Positions 33,690-45,040 of a DNA stretch of 64,000 bases are shown here, piece after piece; position 1 is the first letter of the stretch, and each line of letters begins with the position of its first letter. The notes under the pieces are model-generated. The model had not been told where the DNA came from and ran no database searches. It saw nothing but the letters and a program-made list of their open reading frames with translations. The translations under genes were made by a program, and so were the position numbers. The stretch is from NCBI GenBank assembly GCA_950097015.1, contig CATNEN010000001.1, positions 3,874,001 to 3,938,000 of the forward strand. Reading direction: 5' to 3'. Origin of the DNA: Macrostomum hystrix. Taxonomy: Eukaryota > Platyhelminthes > Macrostomidae.

Positions 33690-33860
33690 CCTGTCAAGGG
33701 CTGCGGCACTAACACTTGTCCTAACTATCTGTACTTTGGCACTTGTCACATCTGCTCGACCGATTTTTGCAACGGTGGCGTTAAATTTGCACCCATTGCG
33801 GCCGGCTCTCTACTCGCTTGTGTTGCCGCTGTTGCTATGGCAACCCGTCTGGTCACTTAA
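33690..33860 (+). pseudogene. Orphan last exon of a Ly6 paralogue
   Basis: After a good acceptor ('tctatttttag') the exon encodes 56 residues with 'PVKGCGTNTCP', 'CHICSTDFCNGG' and the hydrophobic tail 'IAAGSLLACVAAVAMATRL', then TAA. It matches exon 3 of the Ly6 gene at 7514-8042, and the DNA for the tail is nearly identical. No matching exon 1 or 2 was found upstream, although TATATAA lies at about 33524. Either the other exons have diverged or lie elsewhere, or only this exon was duplicated. I treat it as a partial copy. Confidence 0.7.
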
Positions 33861-34039
33861 TCTCTTGAACAACGAACAAAAATTGAGAGAACATAATTTT
33901 AACTTGCGAACAAAATGAACAGAAATAGTTCCGCATCCTTTTCTCTAGTAGCCTGTATCCTTTTTATCCAGAGCCACACACCTTACAAAACTCACTAACT
34001 AACTCATTAACTAACTAGAATTTCAAACTAGAATCATCA

Positions 34040-34545
34040 TCATTTGGGAGTCATCATCAAATGGGGGATCATGGTCAACTGGGAGATAATTGTCAACTGG
34101 GTGATCATCATCAACTGGGGGATCATCATCAACTGGGGGATCATTGTGAACTGGGGGATCATTGTGAACTGGGGGATCATTGTGAACTGGGGGATCATTG
34201 TCAACTGGGGAATCATTGTCAACTGGGGGATCATCATCAACTGGGGGATCATTGTCAACTGCGGGATCGTTGTCAATTGGGGAATCATTGTCAACTGGGG
34301 GATCATTGTCAACTGGGGGTTCATTGTCAACTGGGGGTTCATTGTCAACTGGGGATCATTGTCAACTGGGGGTTCATTGTCAACTGGGGAATCATTGTCA
34401 ACTGGGTGATCAACATCAATTGGTGGATCATTGTCAACTGGGTGATCAACATCAATTGGTGGATCATTGTCAACTGGGGAATCATTGTCGACTGGGGGAT
34501 CATTGTCAACTGGGGGATCATTGTCAACTTGGGGGTCATTGTAGC
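34040..34545. repeat. 18-bp minisatellite
   Basis: About 27 units of 'atcattgtcaactggggg'. All three plus-strand frames and the minus strand stay open because the unit is six codons. Confidence 0.95.
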
Positions 34546-35271
34546 TTTAAAAAGCTGTAAATTCAGCTGCAAAAGAGTATATACTAGACGAATTAAAAAT
34601 ATTTCTGCTCCCCGAAGGGGGGGCAAAACTTGCTAGTGACTTTCTAAAACTTGCTTCGAAGTTATTTTGCTTTTAATTCTATTAGGCCCCTATTTGTAAC
34701 AGCCTTCTAGTAATACAGTTAAAAAGTTGCCAAATTTGTTAAATCTAACATATCTCTTAGTAACACAAACAGAAAAAATGTATTTAAATTCGTGCGCAAT
34801 TCATTTTAGTTTCACAAATCACGTGATATTATCTCTCGTTTTATTGCTACTTCTGTTTTTGCTTCTGTTTATCGATTCTTAATCTCACTGCTCTACTTAT
34901 CAAGTAGAATGTGCTGTGTTTTTTCCTAAGCAAAAAGTTTTTAGATTTACCTAACAAAAGTTCTTATGCTGTTCACTATAATGTCGCTATTAACCGATGC
35001 TTAAATAAATAATATTTTGATATATGTACTAGTACAGCTGCAAGTGTCTTCATACGATTAAATATGTACCTTTGTGGGCCAAAATTAGAACTTAAATGAT
35101 GGAACTGTGATATGGGAAAAAGGCAAGATAAAACATTTCAACATATCGGAGACATGTGATAGACAACACTCGGTGTTGGAAGAGGCCGAGTAAAATGGAG
35201 AAAGCAAAGAGGCGATAAAAGTGGGGGAGGAGAGGCGATATAATGGAAATTATTGATGATAAAATATTTCT
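34546..35271. other. Spacer without a recognised gene
   Basis: AT-rich with short frames only. Nothing supportable. Confidence 0.5.
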
Positions 35272-35530
35272 TGATTGCACCACAGCTGCAGCTGTTGAAT
35301 GGTGCATCTGAAGGTTGTGTACGTCTGTTCAGTCCATGGACTGAGGGGGGGGGTACGCCACACCCAGCCTCAATTACCACAGCTGATGCTGGTACCCATT
35401 TAACAACTGGATGAACTGAAGCAATGCAGAGTTAAAGTGTCTTATATTGTTGCTGGGAAGTCGGGAATCGAACCCCCGACCTTCAAGTCGTGAGTCCGAC
35501 GCCCTAACCACTAGACTACAACCTGGGGGA
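35272..35530 (-). mobile_element. tRNA-derived SINE (family A), copy 2
   Basis: The minus-strand head near 35525-35460 has 'TAGTCTAGTGG' and 'GGTTCGATTCC', and the body shares 'gctggtaccc' and 'actgaagcaatgcagagtt' with the copy at 9936-10252. A poly-G stretch at about 35344 marks a slippage site. Confidence 0.85.
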
Positions 35531-36618
35531 GAGATTGGAAGATAAAAATGATGCCTAACTTGCCCTACCTAGTTGTTGATAGCTTCTACTTTCTTTCCTA
35601 TAGTCTGTTTATTTAACACAGAATAGGTAAACAGCAAGTCTATACTTATAAAAGTGCGTAGTCTTATTTATATAATTTTCCGGGCATCCTCTGTGCTTGC
35701 ACATTCAATTTCTTTTGGCCGAACTTTCCTTCCTACAGGAACCACTTCAATTCTATTTAGTCTAACACAGGATCTTCGTCAAGATCATGTCGAGAGCCAG
35801 TAGATTTTAGTTTTAGCCCCTATAGACCTGTTTCCTTTTAGTTTTAATGGGCAGAAAGTCAGGTTTAGGGGGTAAGACAAGACCAACCGTATAAATCTCT
35901 ATAGCAAGATAATAGACTTTGGCAAAGAGCTCCTCTGCCACTCAAGATTGTTCCGGGCGGCTCAACATGCAAGGCAAGTTTCTGGTTGTTGATTTTACGC
36001 GCTGAATAAACACAATCTATCGATATATCAAAATTATCTATGTTTGTGGGTTGTTAGTGAAAAATCTAAGTGAAATTGTGGCGAAGCCACCACTTTGTGG
36101 AGAAAGTGCAAAGCATACTATGAAAGAGCGAAACCCGCATTTTAGAGACAAAGGAGCAAACCTCTAATTCCGAGAATAAGGCGAAATCTACACTTGAATA
36201 AGAAAAAAAGAAACCCCTACTTCGTTGAGAAAGGGGTGAAACCCCCACTTCGTGGAGAAAGGAGTGAAACCCCCACTTCGTGGAGAATGCGGTGAACTCG
36301 ACGAAGCTTCCTGTCATAACCACAGACTCGTATTCTATATTTTGAAGAATTGCAATCTAGATATGTTTAATGGTATTAATTTTTGAATGGTATAAACGAA
36401 AACGTCGTCATACAACCCGCGATTATTTTTAATTCGTACGCACTGTACAAAACTGTTCCATAGGTAACAGAAGCGAAGCTTCAAACACTTCGCGTTTGCT
36501 ATCTTTTTTAATCTATAGAAAATGCAGTTTTTTAAGTCGAAACGCTTTACAGTCGAGATAAAGTATAGAAGCCAGAAAAAGAAAACGCTAGTATTTTTTC
36601 AACTAAATTAATTTAAGC
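35531..36618. other. Upstream region of the sulfotransferase
   Basis: No gene was recognised. It includes a small degenerate array at 36066-36300. The 200 bp before the start codon are AT-rich, without a clear TATA box. Confidence 0.45.
36066..36300. repeat. Degenerate array, units of about 28 bp
   Basis: About eight diverged units of the 'acccccacttcgtggagaaa' type; the last three are near-identical, the earlier ones heavily mutated. Confidence 0.75.
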
Positions 36619-38829
36619 ATGTCGCTAAACTGGCGAGATTGGCCCGTGCCGCATCACTCGTCGGCCGCATTGTTGGCCGAACTAGTCGAACGTTTCGAAT
36701 ATCGTGAGGACGACATTCTTGTGAACACTTATCCGAAATGTGGCACAACCCTGACCCAGGAGATTGTCTCATGCTTGTCGCTGGGTCGGGAGGTCACTAA
36801 AAATACGGACTTGAAGCTTCGCTCTCCGTTTCTTGACTTGAGTCCGCCGCCGCGTGTGCTTGATGGCTCGGACGGCCGTCCAATTGACACGGCAGTCGGG
36901 CTGGCGAGTCCTAGAGTGATGAAGACTCACCTACCTCCTGCCTACCATCTGAGACAACTGGTGAGGCCATGGGCTTGTAGAAATTAAAGGTAGAGCTGGG
37001 GAGAGGGAGAGTGAGAAGGGCGAGAGGGAGAATGCGAAGGGCGAGAGGGAGAATGCGAAGGGCGAGAGGGAGAATGCGAAGGGCGAGAGGGAGAATGCGA
37101 AGGGCGAGAGGGAGAATGCGAAGGGCGAGAGGGAGAATGCGAAGGGCGAGAGGGAGAATGCGAAGGGCGAGAGGGAGAATGCGAAGGGCGAGAGGGAGAA
37201 TGCGAAGGGCGAGAGGGAGAATGTGAAAGGCGAGAGGGAGAATGCGAAGGGCGTGAGGGAGAATGCGAAGGGCGAGAGGGAGAATGCGAAGGGCGAGAGG
37301 GAGAATGTGAAAGGCGAGAGGGAGAATGCGAAGGGCGAGAGGAGAATGGGAAGGGCGAGAGGGAGAATGTGAAGGGCGAGAGGGAGAATGTGAAGGGCGA
37401 GAGGGAGAATGCGAAGGGCGAGAGGGAGAATGTGAAGGGCGAGAGGGAGAATGTGAAGGGCGAGAGGGAGAATGTGAAGGGCGAGAGGGAGAATGCGAAG
37501 GGCGAGAGAGAGAATGTGAAGGGCGAGCTAAGCGTGAGAAGGGCGAGATAGAGTGAGAAGGGCGAGACAAAGAGTGAGAAGGGGTAGAAGTAGGGAGAAG
37601 GGAGAAGTGAAAAAAATTACGATGCCGGACGGGTCTGGTCTTCCAGGAGCAGACTTGGGCTCCGACATCTGCCGGCGGGCCACGCAACATTATCGTGATG
37701 CGCAATCCCAAGGACGCGATCGTGTCCGCCTATCACCACATGACTAGCGGAATGAAATCATTGCCAGGTGTGCCGCAAAACTTCTCCCAGTTCTGGCGCC
37801 AGCAACTTCTGCCCACCAGCCTTTCAAACGTTGAGTCACAACCAGCAGCGATGGTGCACAGCTTTTTCGACTTCAACCTGTCCTGGTGGTCGATGCGGAA
37901 TCATCCGCGCGTTCTGATTCTTTTCTACGAAGATCTAATTGAAAATAAAGTGGCACAGGTGAAGCCGTTTTCAAAAAGCCAAAATTTTGTTTAAAAAACG
38001 GCTTAATTATGGGCTAAACAAAGAACTCGCATTGTACCCTACTAAACAAGTGAAATTATTTACAAAATCTCTGGGCAATCATTTGACGGAAGATTAGCTT
38101 GAGCATAAGCATTAGCTTGAGATTAGTATGCTCAAGATCGCTGCTTGAGCACACCAGCTTTGAGACAATCCGACTCATAATAATTTGATGAGGCAATTCT
38201 GCCCATTTCGCTGACTCCTGAGCACACACGCACACAGATACTGTACGCAGGCACACGCTCACACAGGTGTGTACATCTGACCTGACTTTCTCATCGTCAG
38301 GCAGTGTACACTCTCTCTGTGCCTTGGAGGTTGGCCCTCAAGGGCGTAAATTGCACGACAAGCCCCCAAGCCTTCTCTCCACGGCTGCGCCCCAAATAAA
38401 TGTGGCCTCGCCGCGAAATCGAGCTCAGGGACCTTGGTGTGAGGGGCAAAAGAGGCAGAGGCGTTAAACGCTCTGCCACTGACCCAAAATGTTGTGTTTA
38501 AAAACGGCCCAATTAAGGGCCACACAAAGAACTCGAATTGCAACCCTTTTAAACAGGTCAAAAAGATCGCCAAATTTCTGGGCATTAATTTGACGGAAGA
38601 TTTGCTTGAATCGGTGCTTGAGCAGACCAGCTTTGAGACGATGCGACTCAATCCAAATGTGAACATCTCCCTGAGCGCTCCGCAGCTCTGGCGCCCCGGG
38701 ACCAGTTTTATTCGACGCGGCGAAATCGGCGATTGGAAGCGACACTTCACCGTGGCGGAGTCTGAAATTGTCGACCAATTGATAGCCGAGAGACTGGCCG
38801 GTTCTGGGCTGAGCTTCCGTTATGAGTAG
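36619..38829 (+). CDS. Cytosolic sulfotransferase (SULT family)
   Basis: Three exons, 36619-36960, 37647-37958 and 38557-38829, all phase 0 with GT-AG borders, give 308 residues, a normal SULT length. The PAPS 5'-phosphosulfate loop is 'TYPKCGTT' (37-44, Lys40). The likely catalytic base is His104 in 'VMKTHLP'. The 3'-phosphate site is '[13 protein letters not shown]' (Arg133, Ser141), and the C-terminal 'RRGEIGDWK' (271-279) completes the cofactor site. It should transfer sulfate from PAPS to a hydroxyl or amine of a small acceptor in the cytosol; the acceptor cannot be told. The P-loop has Cys where Ser is more usual. Intron 1 is filled by a 21-bp array. Intron 2 holds a decayed copy of exon 3 and a SINE. 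Confidence 0.93.
36999..37590. repeat. 21-bp purine-rich minisatellite in sulfotransferase intron 1
   Basis: About 27 units of 'gcgaagggcgagagggagaa' plus one base, starting 39 bp after the splice donor. Variants gtgaag and gcgaag alternate. The plus (transcribed, sense) strand is almost entirely A and G. Confidence 0.95.
37968..38190 (+). pseudogene. Decayed duplicate of sulfotransferase exon 3
   Basis: Aligns with 38500-38655, including the intron sequence just before exon 3 ('aaaacgg', 'aaagaactcg') and the coding stretch 'ttgacggaagatt' and 'accagctttgagac'. It has an in-frame stop (gat tag), a destroyed acceptor (aaacaag in place of aaacag) and a small internal duplication. It is separated from real exon 3 by the SINE at 38193-38487. 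Confidence 0.8.
38193..38487 (-). mobile_element. tRNA-derived SINE (family B), most complete copy
   Basis: The minus-strand head at 38487-38400 has 'AGTGGCAGAGCG' (A-box-like) and 'GAGCTCGATT' (B-box-like). The body runs to 'gaggcaattctgccc' at the left. It lies in sulfotransferase intron 2 and serves as the uninterrupted reference for the copy split at 1312-2170. Confidence 0.8.
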
Positions 38830-39002
38830 GGATTTCTATCCCTAATCGCGAAAATGAGAGAGAAAGATTCAGAATCATTTTTAAATAACATATTTACTGT
38901 TCTATATCGTAAATCTATTTTAAAAGCATGATATCCTTTATGAATCTCAAAATCGAACTGAAGATCCTCGCATCACAATATTCTTCTCTAGAACCAAAAG
39001 TT

Positions 39003-39475
39003 CTATTCCAGATCCCAAAATCCTACTCCACATCCCAAATCCCAAAATCATACACTAGATCCCGAAATCCTTCGCTAGATCCCGAAATCCTACAATAGAT
39101 CCCGAAATCCTTCACTAGATCCCAAAATCCTTCACTAGAACCCAAAATCCTTCGCTAGAACCCAAAATCCTTCACTAGATCCCAAAATCCTTCGCTAGAA
39201 CCCAAAATCCTTCGCTAGATCCCAAAATTCTACACTAGATCCCAAAATCCTTCACTAGATCCCAAAATTCTACACTAGATCCTAAAATCCTACACTAGAT
39301 CCCGAGATCCTACACTAGATCCCGAAATCCTATACTAGATCCCTAAATCCTATACTAGATCCCAAAATCCTATACTAGATCCCGAGATCCTATACTAGAT
39401 CCCTAAATCCTATACTAGATCCCGAAATCCTACACTAGATCCCTAAATCCTACACTACAGCACAAAATCCTGCAA
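39003..39475. repeat. 20-bp minisatellite
   Basis: About 23 units of 'atcccaaaatccttcactag' with many point variants. Confidence 0.93.
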
Positions 39476-39895
39476 AAGCCTTCCTAAAGTTTCTGTATTT
39501 GCTGGAAAATATCCTCTAACTCCATTTTCCTTAGACAAAAGTACAATTTTGTCGTCCTATAGAACATGCATCTTCAAGGCGATGGTTGCCCTCCTAGAAA
39601 CTAGAAGGCGAGGGTGGAAAGAGCATTCATTAATTGCCAGCTTTTTCGGGCCGGTTTCACCAGTTCCTAAAGGAATCGCTTGGGCTTTTCTTGTCAGATA
39701 AGATAACACGGCTGGTAGTGGGCTTCAGTGTGCATGCTTAGCTTGCTAAAAACATTTGGTCGATTCCGTGTTTTCTGGAAAGATGGCTCAGCCTAGATAT
39801 TGGTCACAGTGTTGCTGTTCTGAACACTAGTTTGACTTGCTTGTGTCTTTAGAAGAGAGTCAGATGTAAGTAATGATATCTAAGCTTGAGGCTAA

Positions 39896-41215
39896 TCCCA
39901 GTTGAGGCTATGAGATAATCCCTGTTTGAGGCTATGAGATAATCCCTGTTTGAGGCTATGAGATAATCCCAGTTTGAGGCTATGAGATAATCCCAGTTTG
40001 AGGCTATGAGATAATCCCAGTTTGAGGCTATGAGATAATCCCAGTTTGAGGCTATGAGATAATCCCTGTTTGAGGCTATGAGATAATCCCTGTTTGAGGC
40101 TATGAGATAATCCCAGTTTGAGGCTATGAGATAATCCCAGTTTGAGGCTATGAGATAATCCCAGTTTGAGGCTATGAGATAATCCCTGTTTGAGGCTATG
40201 CGATAATCCCAGTTTGAGGCTATGAGATAATCCCAGTTTGAGGCTATGAGATAATCCCTGTTTGAGGCTATGAGATAATCCCAGTTGAGGCTATGCGATA
40301 ATCCCAGTTGAGGCTATGCGAAAATCCCAGTTTGAGGCTATGCGATAATCCCAGTTGAGGCTATGCGATAATCCCAGTTTGAGGCTATGAGATAATCCCA
40401 GTTTGAGGCTATGAGATAATCCCTGTTTGAGGCTATGAGATAATCCCTGTTTGAGGCTATGAGATAATCCCTGTTTGAGGCTATGAGATAATCCCTGTTT
40501 GAGGCGATGAGATAATCCCTGTTTGAGGCTATGAGATAATCCCTGTTTGAGGCTATGAGATAATCCCTGTTTGAGGCTATGAGATAATCCCTGTTTGAGG
40601 CGATGAGATAATCCCTGTTTGAGGCTATGAGATAATCCCTGTTTGAGGCTATGAGATAATCCCTGTTTGAGGCTATGAGATAATCCCTGTTTGAGGCTAT
40701 GAGATAATCCCTGTTTGAGGCGATGAGATAATCCCTGTTTGAGGCTATGAGATAATCCCTGTTTGAGGCTATGAGATAATCCCTGTTTGAGGCTATGAGA
40801 TAATCCCTGTTTGAGGCGATGAGATAATCCCAGTTTGAGGCTATGAGATAATCCCTGTTTGAGGCTATGAGATAATCCCAGTTTGAGGCAATGAAATAAT
40901 CCCAGTTTGAGGCTATGAGATAATCCCTGTTTGAGGCTATGAGATAATCCCAGTTTGACGCTATGAGATAATCCCTGTTTGAGGCTATGAGATAATCCTA
41001 GTTTGAGGCTATGCGATAATCCCAGTTTGAGGCGATGAGATACTCCCAGTTTGAGGCTATGAGATAATCCCAGTTTGAGGCTATGAGATAATCCCAGTTT
41101 GACGCTATGCGATAATCCCAGTTTGAGGCTATGAGATAATCCCAGTTTGAGGCTATGAGATAATCCCAGTTTGAGGCTATGAGATAATCCCTGCTTGAGG
41201 CTGTGAGATAATCCA
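39896..41215. repeat. 24-bp minisatellite, about 55 units
   Basis: Units of 'gaggctatgagataatccct' plus 'gttt' or 'agttt'. Nearly every unit contains GATAATCC. A run near 40280-40370 has 23-bp units with 'gcgataatcc'. A short minus-strand frame within it is a repeat artefact. Confidence 0.96.
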
Positions 41216-41866
41216 AACTTCAGACTAATATTAGGTTAAGTCTGTGAGATAATCCTGAGTTATTATGAGGCATTTTCAGAAGCTCTAGCTTTCATATCTG
41301 GTGTTTGACTGCGTTTTCACATCAGCGTGGAGTATATTAATAATTTATTAGGGAAATAAAATTATACCACAAAGCACTTTCCCTCCCCAGTCTAAATCCC
41401 CAGGCAATTGTTTTATTATCGACAAAATGCGGCATATAGTGTTGTTTCTAGTTTGGAAAACTTTATAGATTATTGATAGAATTGCAACGCAAAGACAGAC
41501 ACAGAAATATTTTGTGCGGCCGTGCACTTTAGCACTGTTCTAATATGCTTTTACGGTTCGTCAATCCTTGCCTCTCGTCTTCTCGTAACGCACAACTCAA
41601 AAAACAACTCGCAACATCCTGCGGGCTGGTCCTGAGCCTACAGCAGTCGCCAACCCACCCAAGACTGCAGGAAGAACTTATTCCTTAGCAAAGCCGCACA
41701 ATTCACTTGCGTCCTTAAATAAAACCCTGCTGATGTTGGAGGGGAAGAAAGAAAACCCACCACCCCTAATCCTATTTTCCCTACAGTGAGCGACTCCAGA
41801 ATTGTACCGATTAGAAAGCCGCTTGCGGATAAATTGGGGGAGAAATATTACTGGCTTGCACTTCTG
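41216..41866. other. Spacer without a recognised gene
   Basis: Unique sequence between two arrays. No exon, RNA gene or transposon was recognised. Confidence 0.5.
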
Positions 41867-42118
41867 CCTGTGTCTGTCAACTCATTTCTCCCTTGAGTCT
41901 GTGTCTGTCAACTCATTTCTCCCTTGAGTCTGTGTCTGTCAACTCATTTCTCCCTTGAGTCTGTGTCTGTCAACTCATTTCTCCCTTGAGTCTGTGTCTG
42001 TCAACTCATTTCTCCCTTGAGTCTGTGTCTGTCAACTCATTTCTCCCTTGAGTCTGTGTCTGTCAACTCATTTCTCCCTTGAGTCTGTGTCTGTCAACTC
42101 ATTTCTCCCTTGAGTCTG
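41867..42118. repeat. 31-bp minisatellite, eight nearly identical units
   Basis: Units begin 'ctgtgtctgtcaactcattt' and are almost invariant, so the array is young or homogenised. It runs straight into the next array. Confidence 0.95.
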
Positions 42119-43480
42119 TGTCTACTCACAGCCTCTCTACTTCTCACAGCTTCTCTCTCTACTTCTCACAGCTTCTCTTTCTCTACTTCTCACAGTCTCT
42201 CTCTACTTCTCACAGTCTCTCTCTACTTCTCACAGTCTCTCTCTACTTCTCACAGCTTCTCTACTTCTCACAGCTTCTCTCTCTACTTCTCACAGCTTCT
42301 CTTTCTCTACTTCTCACAGTCTCTCTCTACTTCTCACAGTCTCTCTCTACTTCTCACAGTCTCTCTCTACTTCTCACAGCCTCTCTCTCTACTTCTCACA
42401 GCTTCTCTCTCTACTTCTCACAGTCTCTCTCTACTTCTCACAGTCTCTCTCTACTTCACACAGCTTCTCTCTCTACTTCTCACAGCTTCTCTCTCTACTT
42501 CTCACAGTCTCTCTCTACTTCTCACAGTCTCTCTCTCTACTTCACACAGCTTCTCTCTCTACTTCTCACAGCTTCTCTCTCTACTTCTCACAGTAATCTC
42601 TCTACTTCTCACAGTCTCTCTCTACTTCTCACAGTCTCTCTCTCTACTTCTCACAGCTTCTCTCTCTACTTCTCACAGCCTCTCTCTCTACTTCACACAG
42701 CTTCTCTCTCTACTTCTCACAGCTTCTCTCTCTACTTCTCACAGTCTCTCTCTACTTCTCACAGTCTCTCTCTACTTCTCACAGCCTCTCTCTCTACTTC
42801 TCACAGCTTCTCTCTCTACTTCACACAGCTTCTCTCTCTACTTCTCACAGTCTCTCTCTACTTCTCACAGTCTCTCTCTACTTCTCACAGTCTCTCTCTC
42901 TACTTCTCACAGCTTCTCTCTCTACTTCTCACAGCCTCTCTCTCTACTTCTCACAGTCTCTCTCTACTTCTCACAGTCTCTCTCTACTTCTCACAGCCTC
43001 TCTCTCTACTTCTCACAGTCTCTCTCTACTTCTCACAGTCTCTCTCTACTTCTCACAGCCTCTCTCTCTACTTCACACAGCTTCTCTCTCTACTTCTCAC
43101 AGCTTCTCTCTCTACTTCTTACAGTCTCTCTCTACTTCTCACAGCCTCTCTCTCTACTTCTCACAGCTTCTCTCTCTACTTCTCACAGTCTCTCTCTACT
43201 TCTCACAGTCTCTCTCTACTTCACACAGCTTCTCTCTCTACTTCTCACAGCTTCTCTCTCTACTTCTCACAGTCTCTCTCTACTTCTCACAGTCTCTCTC
43301 TCTACTTCACACAGCTTCTCTCTCTACTTCTCACAGCTTCTCTCTCTACTTCTCACAGTCTCTCTCTACTTCTCACAGTCTCTCTCTACTTCTCACAGCC
43401 TCTCTCTCTACTTCTCACAGCTTCTCTCTCTACTTCTCACAGCCTCTCTCTCTAATTCTCACAGTCTACTTCTCGCAGTC
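42119..43480. repeat. Pyrimidine-rich minisatellite, units of about 18-20 bp
   Basis: About 68 units of 'tctctctacttctcacagtc' type. Longer repeating blocks that include 'acttcacacagc' recur, giving higher-order periodicity. Both long plus-strand frames across it are artefacts. Many units contain 'cttctcacag', which resembles a 3' splice site. Confidence 0.95.
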
Positions 43481-44137
43481 TCTCCATCTACGAGCTACTT
43501 CTTAAAGTCTCTACTTCTCAAGCTTCAACATTTACTTCTCACAGTCTTTCTACTTTGCGCAGTCTCTGTCTCTACTTCTCATAGTCTTTGTCTATTTCAT
43601 AAAGTCGCTCTTTACTTTTCAAGACTATTATTGATATCAACTTCTCCAGCCAGTCTATTCACTTCTTATTTAATAGCACGCAGTGGCATCCACACTAGTA
43701 CTTCATCAAATTTTCATTCTATTGCCATTTCGTCCACAGTTATAATAAATCCTACAAGGCAGCAAATGTTCTAGTTCGCGCATTTGTACATAGTACATGC
43801 CTGTCAAAACACAGAGCATCCATTTGCAAATGGGATGCCATATTATGCACTCATCGTCTCTCGCTGTTAAACTGAAGAGCAATTCAACCAAACGATGGGA
43901 ATTTCGGATGGCATTGAATGGGCCAGTTGATTGTTTGGACTAATATTATAGGCTTTTAGGTTGGGTTCTGAAAGCCCAACAGGAGAGTGGGGATGAAAGA
44001 GGGGTTGTCTAATAAAATAATGCACCAATACATAGTGCTTGTGCGACTTGTAGTTCCTGTTTACTAAATGATCAAATAAGGAACTATTGTACTGAAATTT
44101 CGAGCATGTTTGTAAAGTCATGAGCATGCGGAGTTAA
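43481..44137. other. Spacer without a recognised gene
   Basis: Begins with decayed units of the preceding array, then unique sequence with no recognisable gene. Confidence 0.5.
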
Positions 44138-45040
44138 AGATTAAGGATTAGGAAGGATTAGGGAGAGGAATGATTAGGAAGAGCAAGGATTAGGGAGAGC
44201 AAGGACTAGGGAGAAGAATGATTAGGGAGAGGAAGGATTAGGGAGAGGAAGGATTAGGGAGAGGAAGGATTAGGGAGAGGAATGATTAAGGAGAGGAAGG
44301 ATTAGGGAGAGGAAGGATTAGGGAGAGGAAGGATTAGGGAGAGGAAGGATTAGGGAGAGGAAGGATTAGGGAGAGGAAGGATTAGGGAGAGGAAGGATTA
44401 GGGAGAGGAAGGATTAGGGAGAGGAAGGATTAGGGAGAGGAAGGATTAGGAAGTGAAAGGATTAGGGAGAAGATGGATTAGGGAGAGCAATGATTAGGGA
44501 GAGGAAGGATTAGGGAGAGGAAGGATTTAGGAGAAGAAGGATTAGGGAGAAGAAGGATTAGGGAGAGGAATGATTAGGGAGAGGAAGGATTAGGGAGAGG
44601 AAGGATTAGGGAGAGGAAGGATTAGGGAGAGGAAGGATTAGGGAGAGGAAGGATTAGGGAGTGGAAGGATTAGGGAGAGGAAGGATTAGGGAGAGGAAGG
44701 ATTAGGGAGAGGAAGGATTAGGGAGAGGAAGGATTAGGGAGAGGAAGGATTAGGGAGAGCAAGGACTAGGGAGAAGAAGGATTAGGAACATGGAGGATTA
44801 GAGAGTAAAATGATTAGGGAGAGGAAGGATTAGGGAGAGGAATGATTAGGGAGAGGAAGGATTAGGGAGTAAAATGATTAGGGAGAGGAAAGATTAGGGA
44901 GAGGAAGGATTAGGGAGAAGAAGGATTAGGGAGAGGAAAGATTAGGGAGAAGAAGGATTAGGTAGAGGAATGATTAGGGAGAGGAATGATTAGGGAGAGG
45001 AAGGATTAGGGAGACGAACGATTATTGGGAGGAAGGATTA
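44138..45040. repeat. 16-bp G/A-rich minisatellite with embedded TTAGGG
   Basis: About 56 units of 'attagggagaggaagg'. The hexamer TTAGGG occurs once per unit, not in direct tandem, so it is not a telomeric tract. Units vary mostly at the second half. Confidence 0.95.

Noticed and set aside
36911-37711. 266-codon minus-strand Ser/Pro-rich frame
   Set aside because: Antisense to the 21-bp array in sulfotransferase intron 1 and overlaps real exon borders.
42079-43774. Two long overlapping Ser/Leu-rich frames
   Set aside because: Both are by-products of the CT-rich array. Two frames of the same strand being open over the same DNA indicates repeat composition, not coding.
44138-45040. Interstitial telomeric repeat
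   Set aside because: TTAGGG occurs once per 16-bp unit and never in head-to-tail runs.
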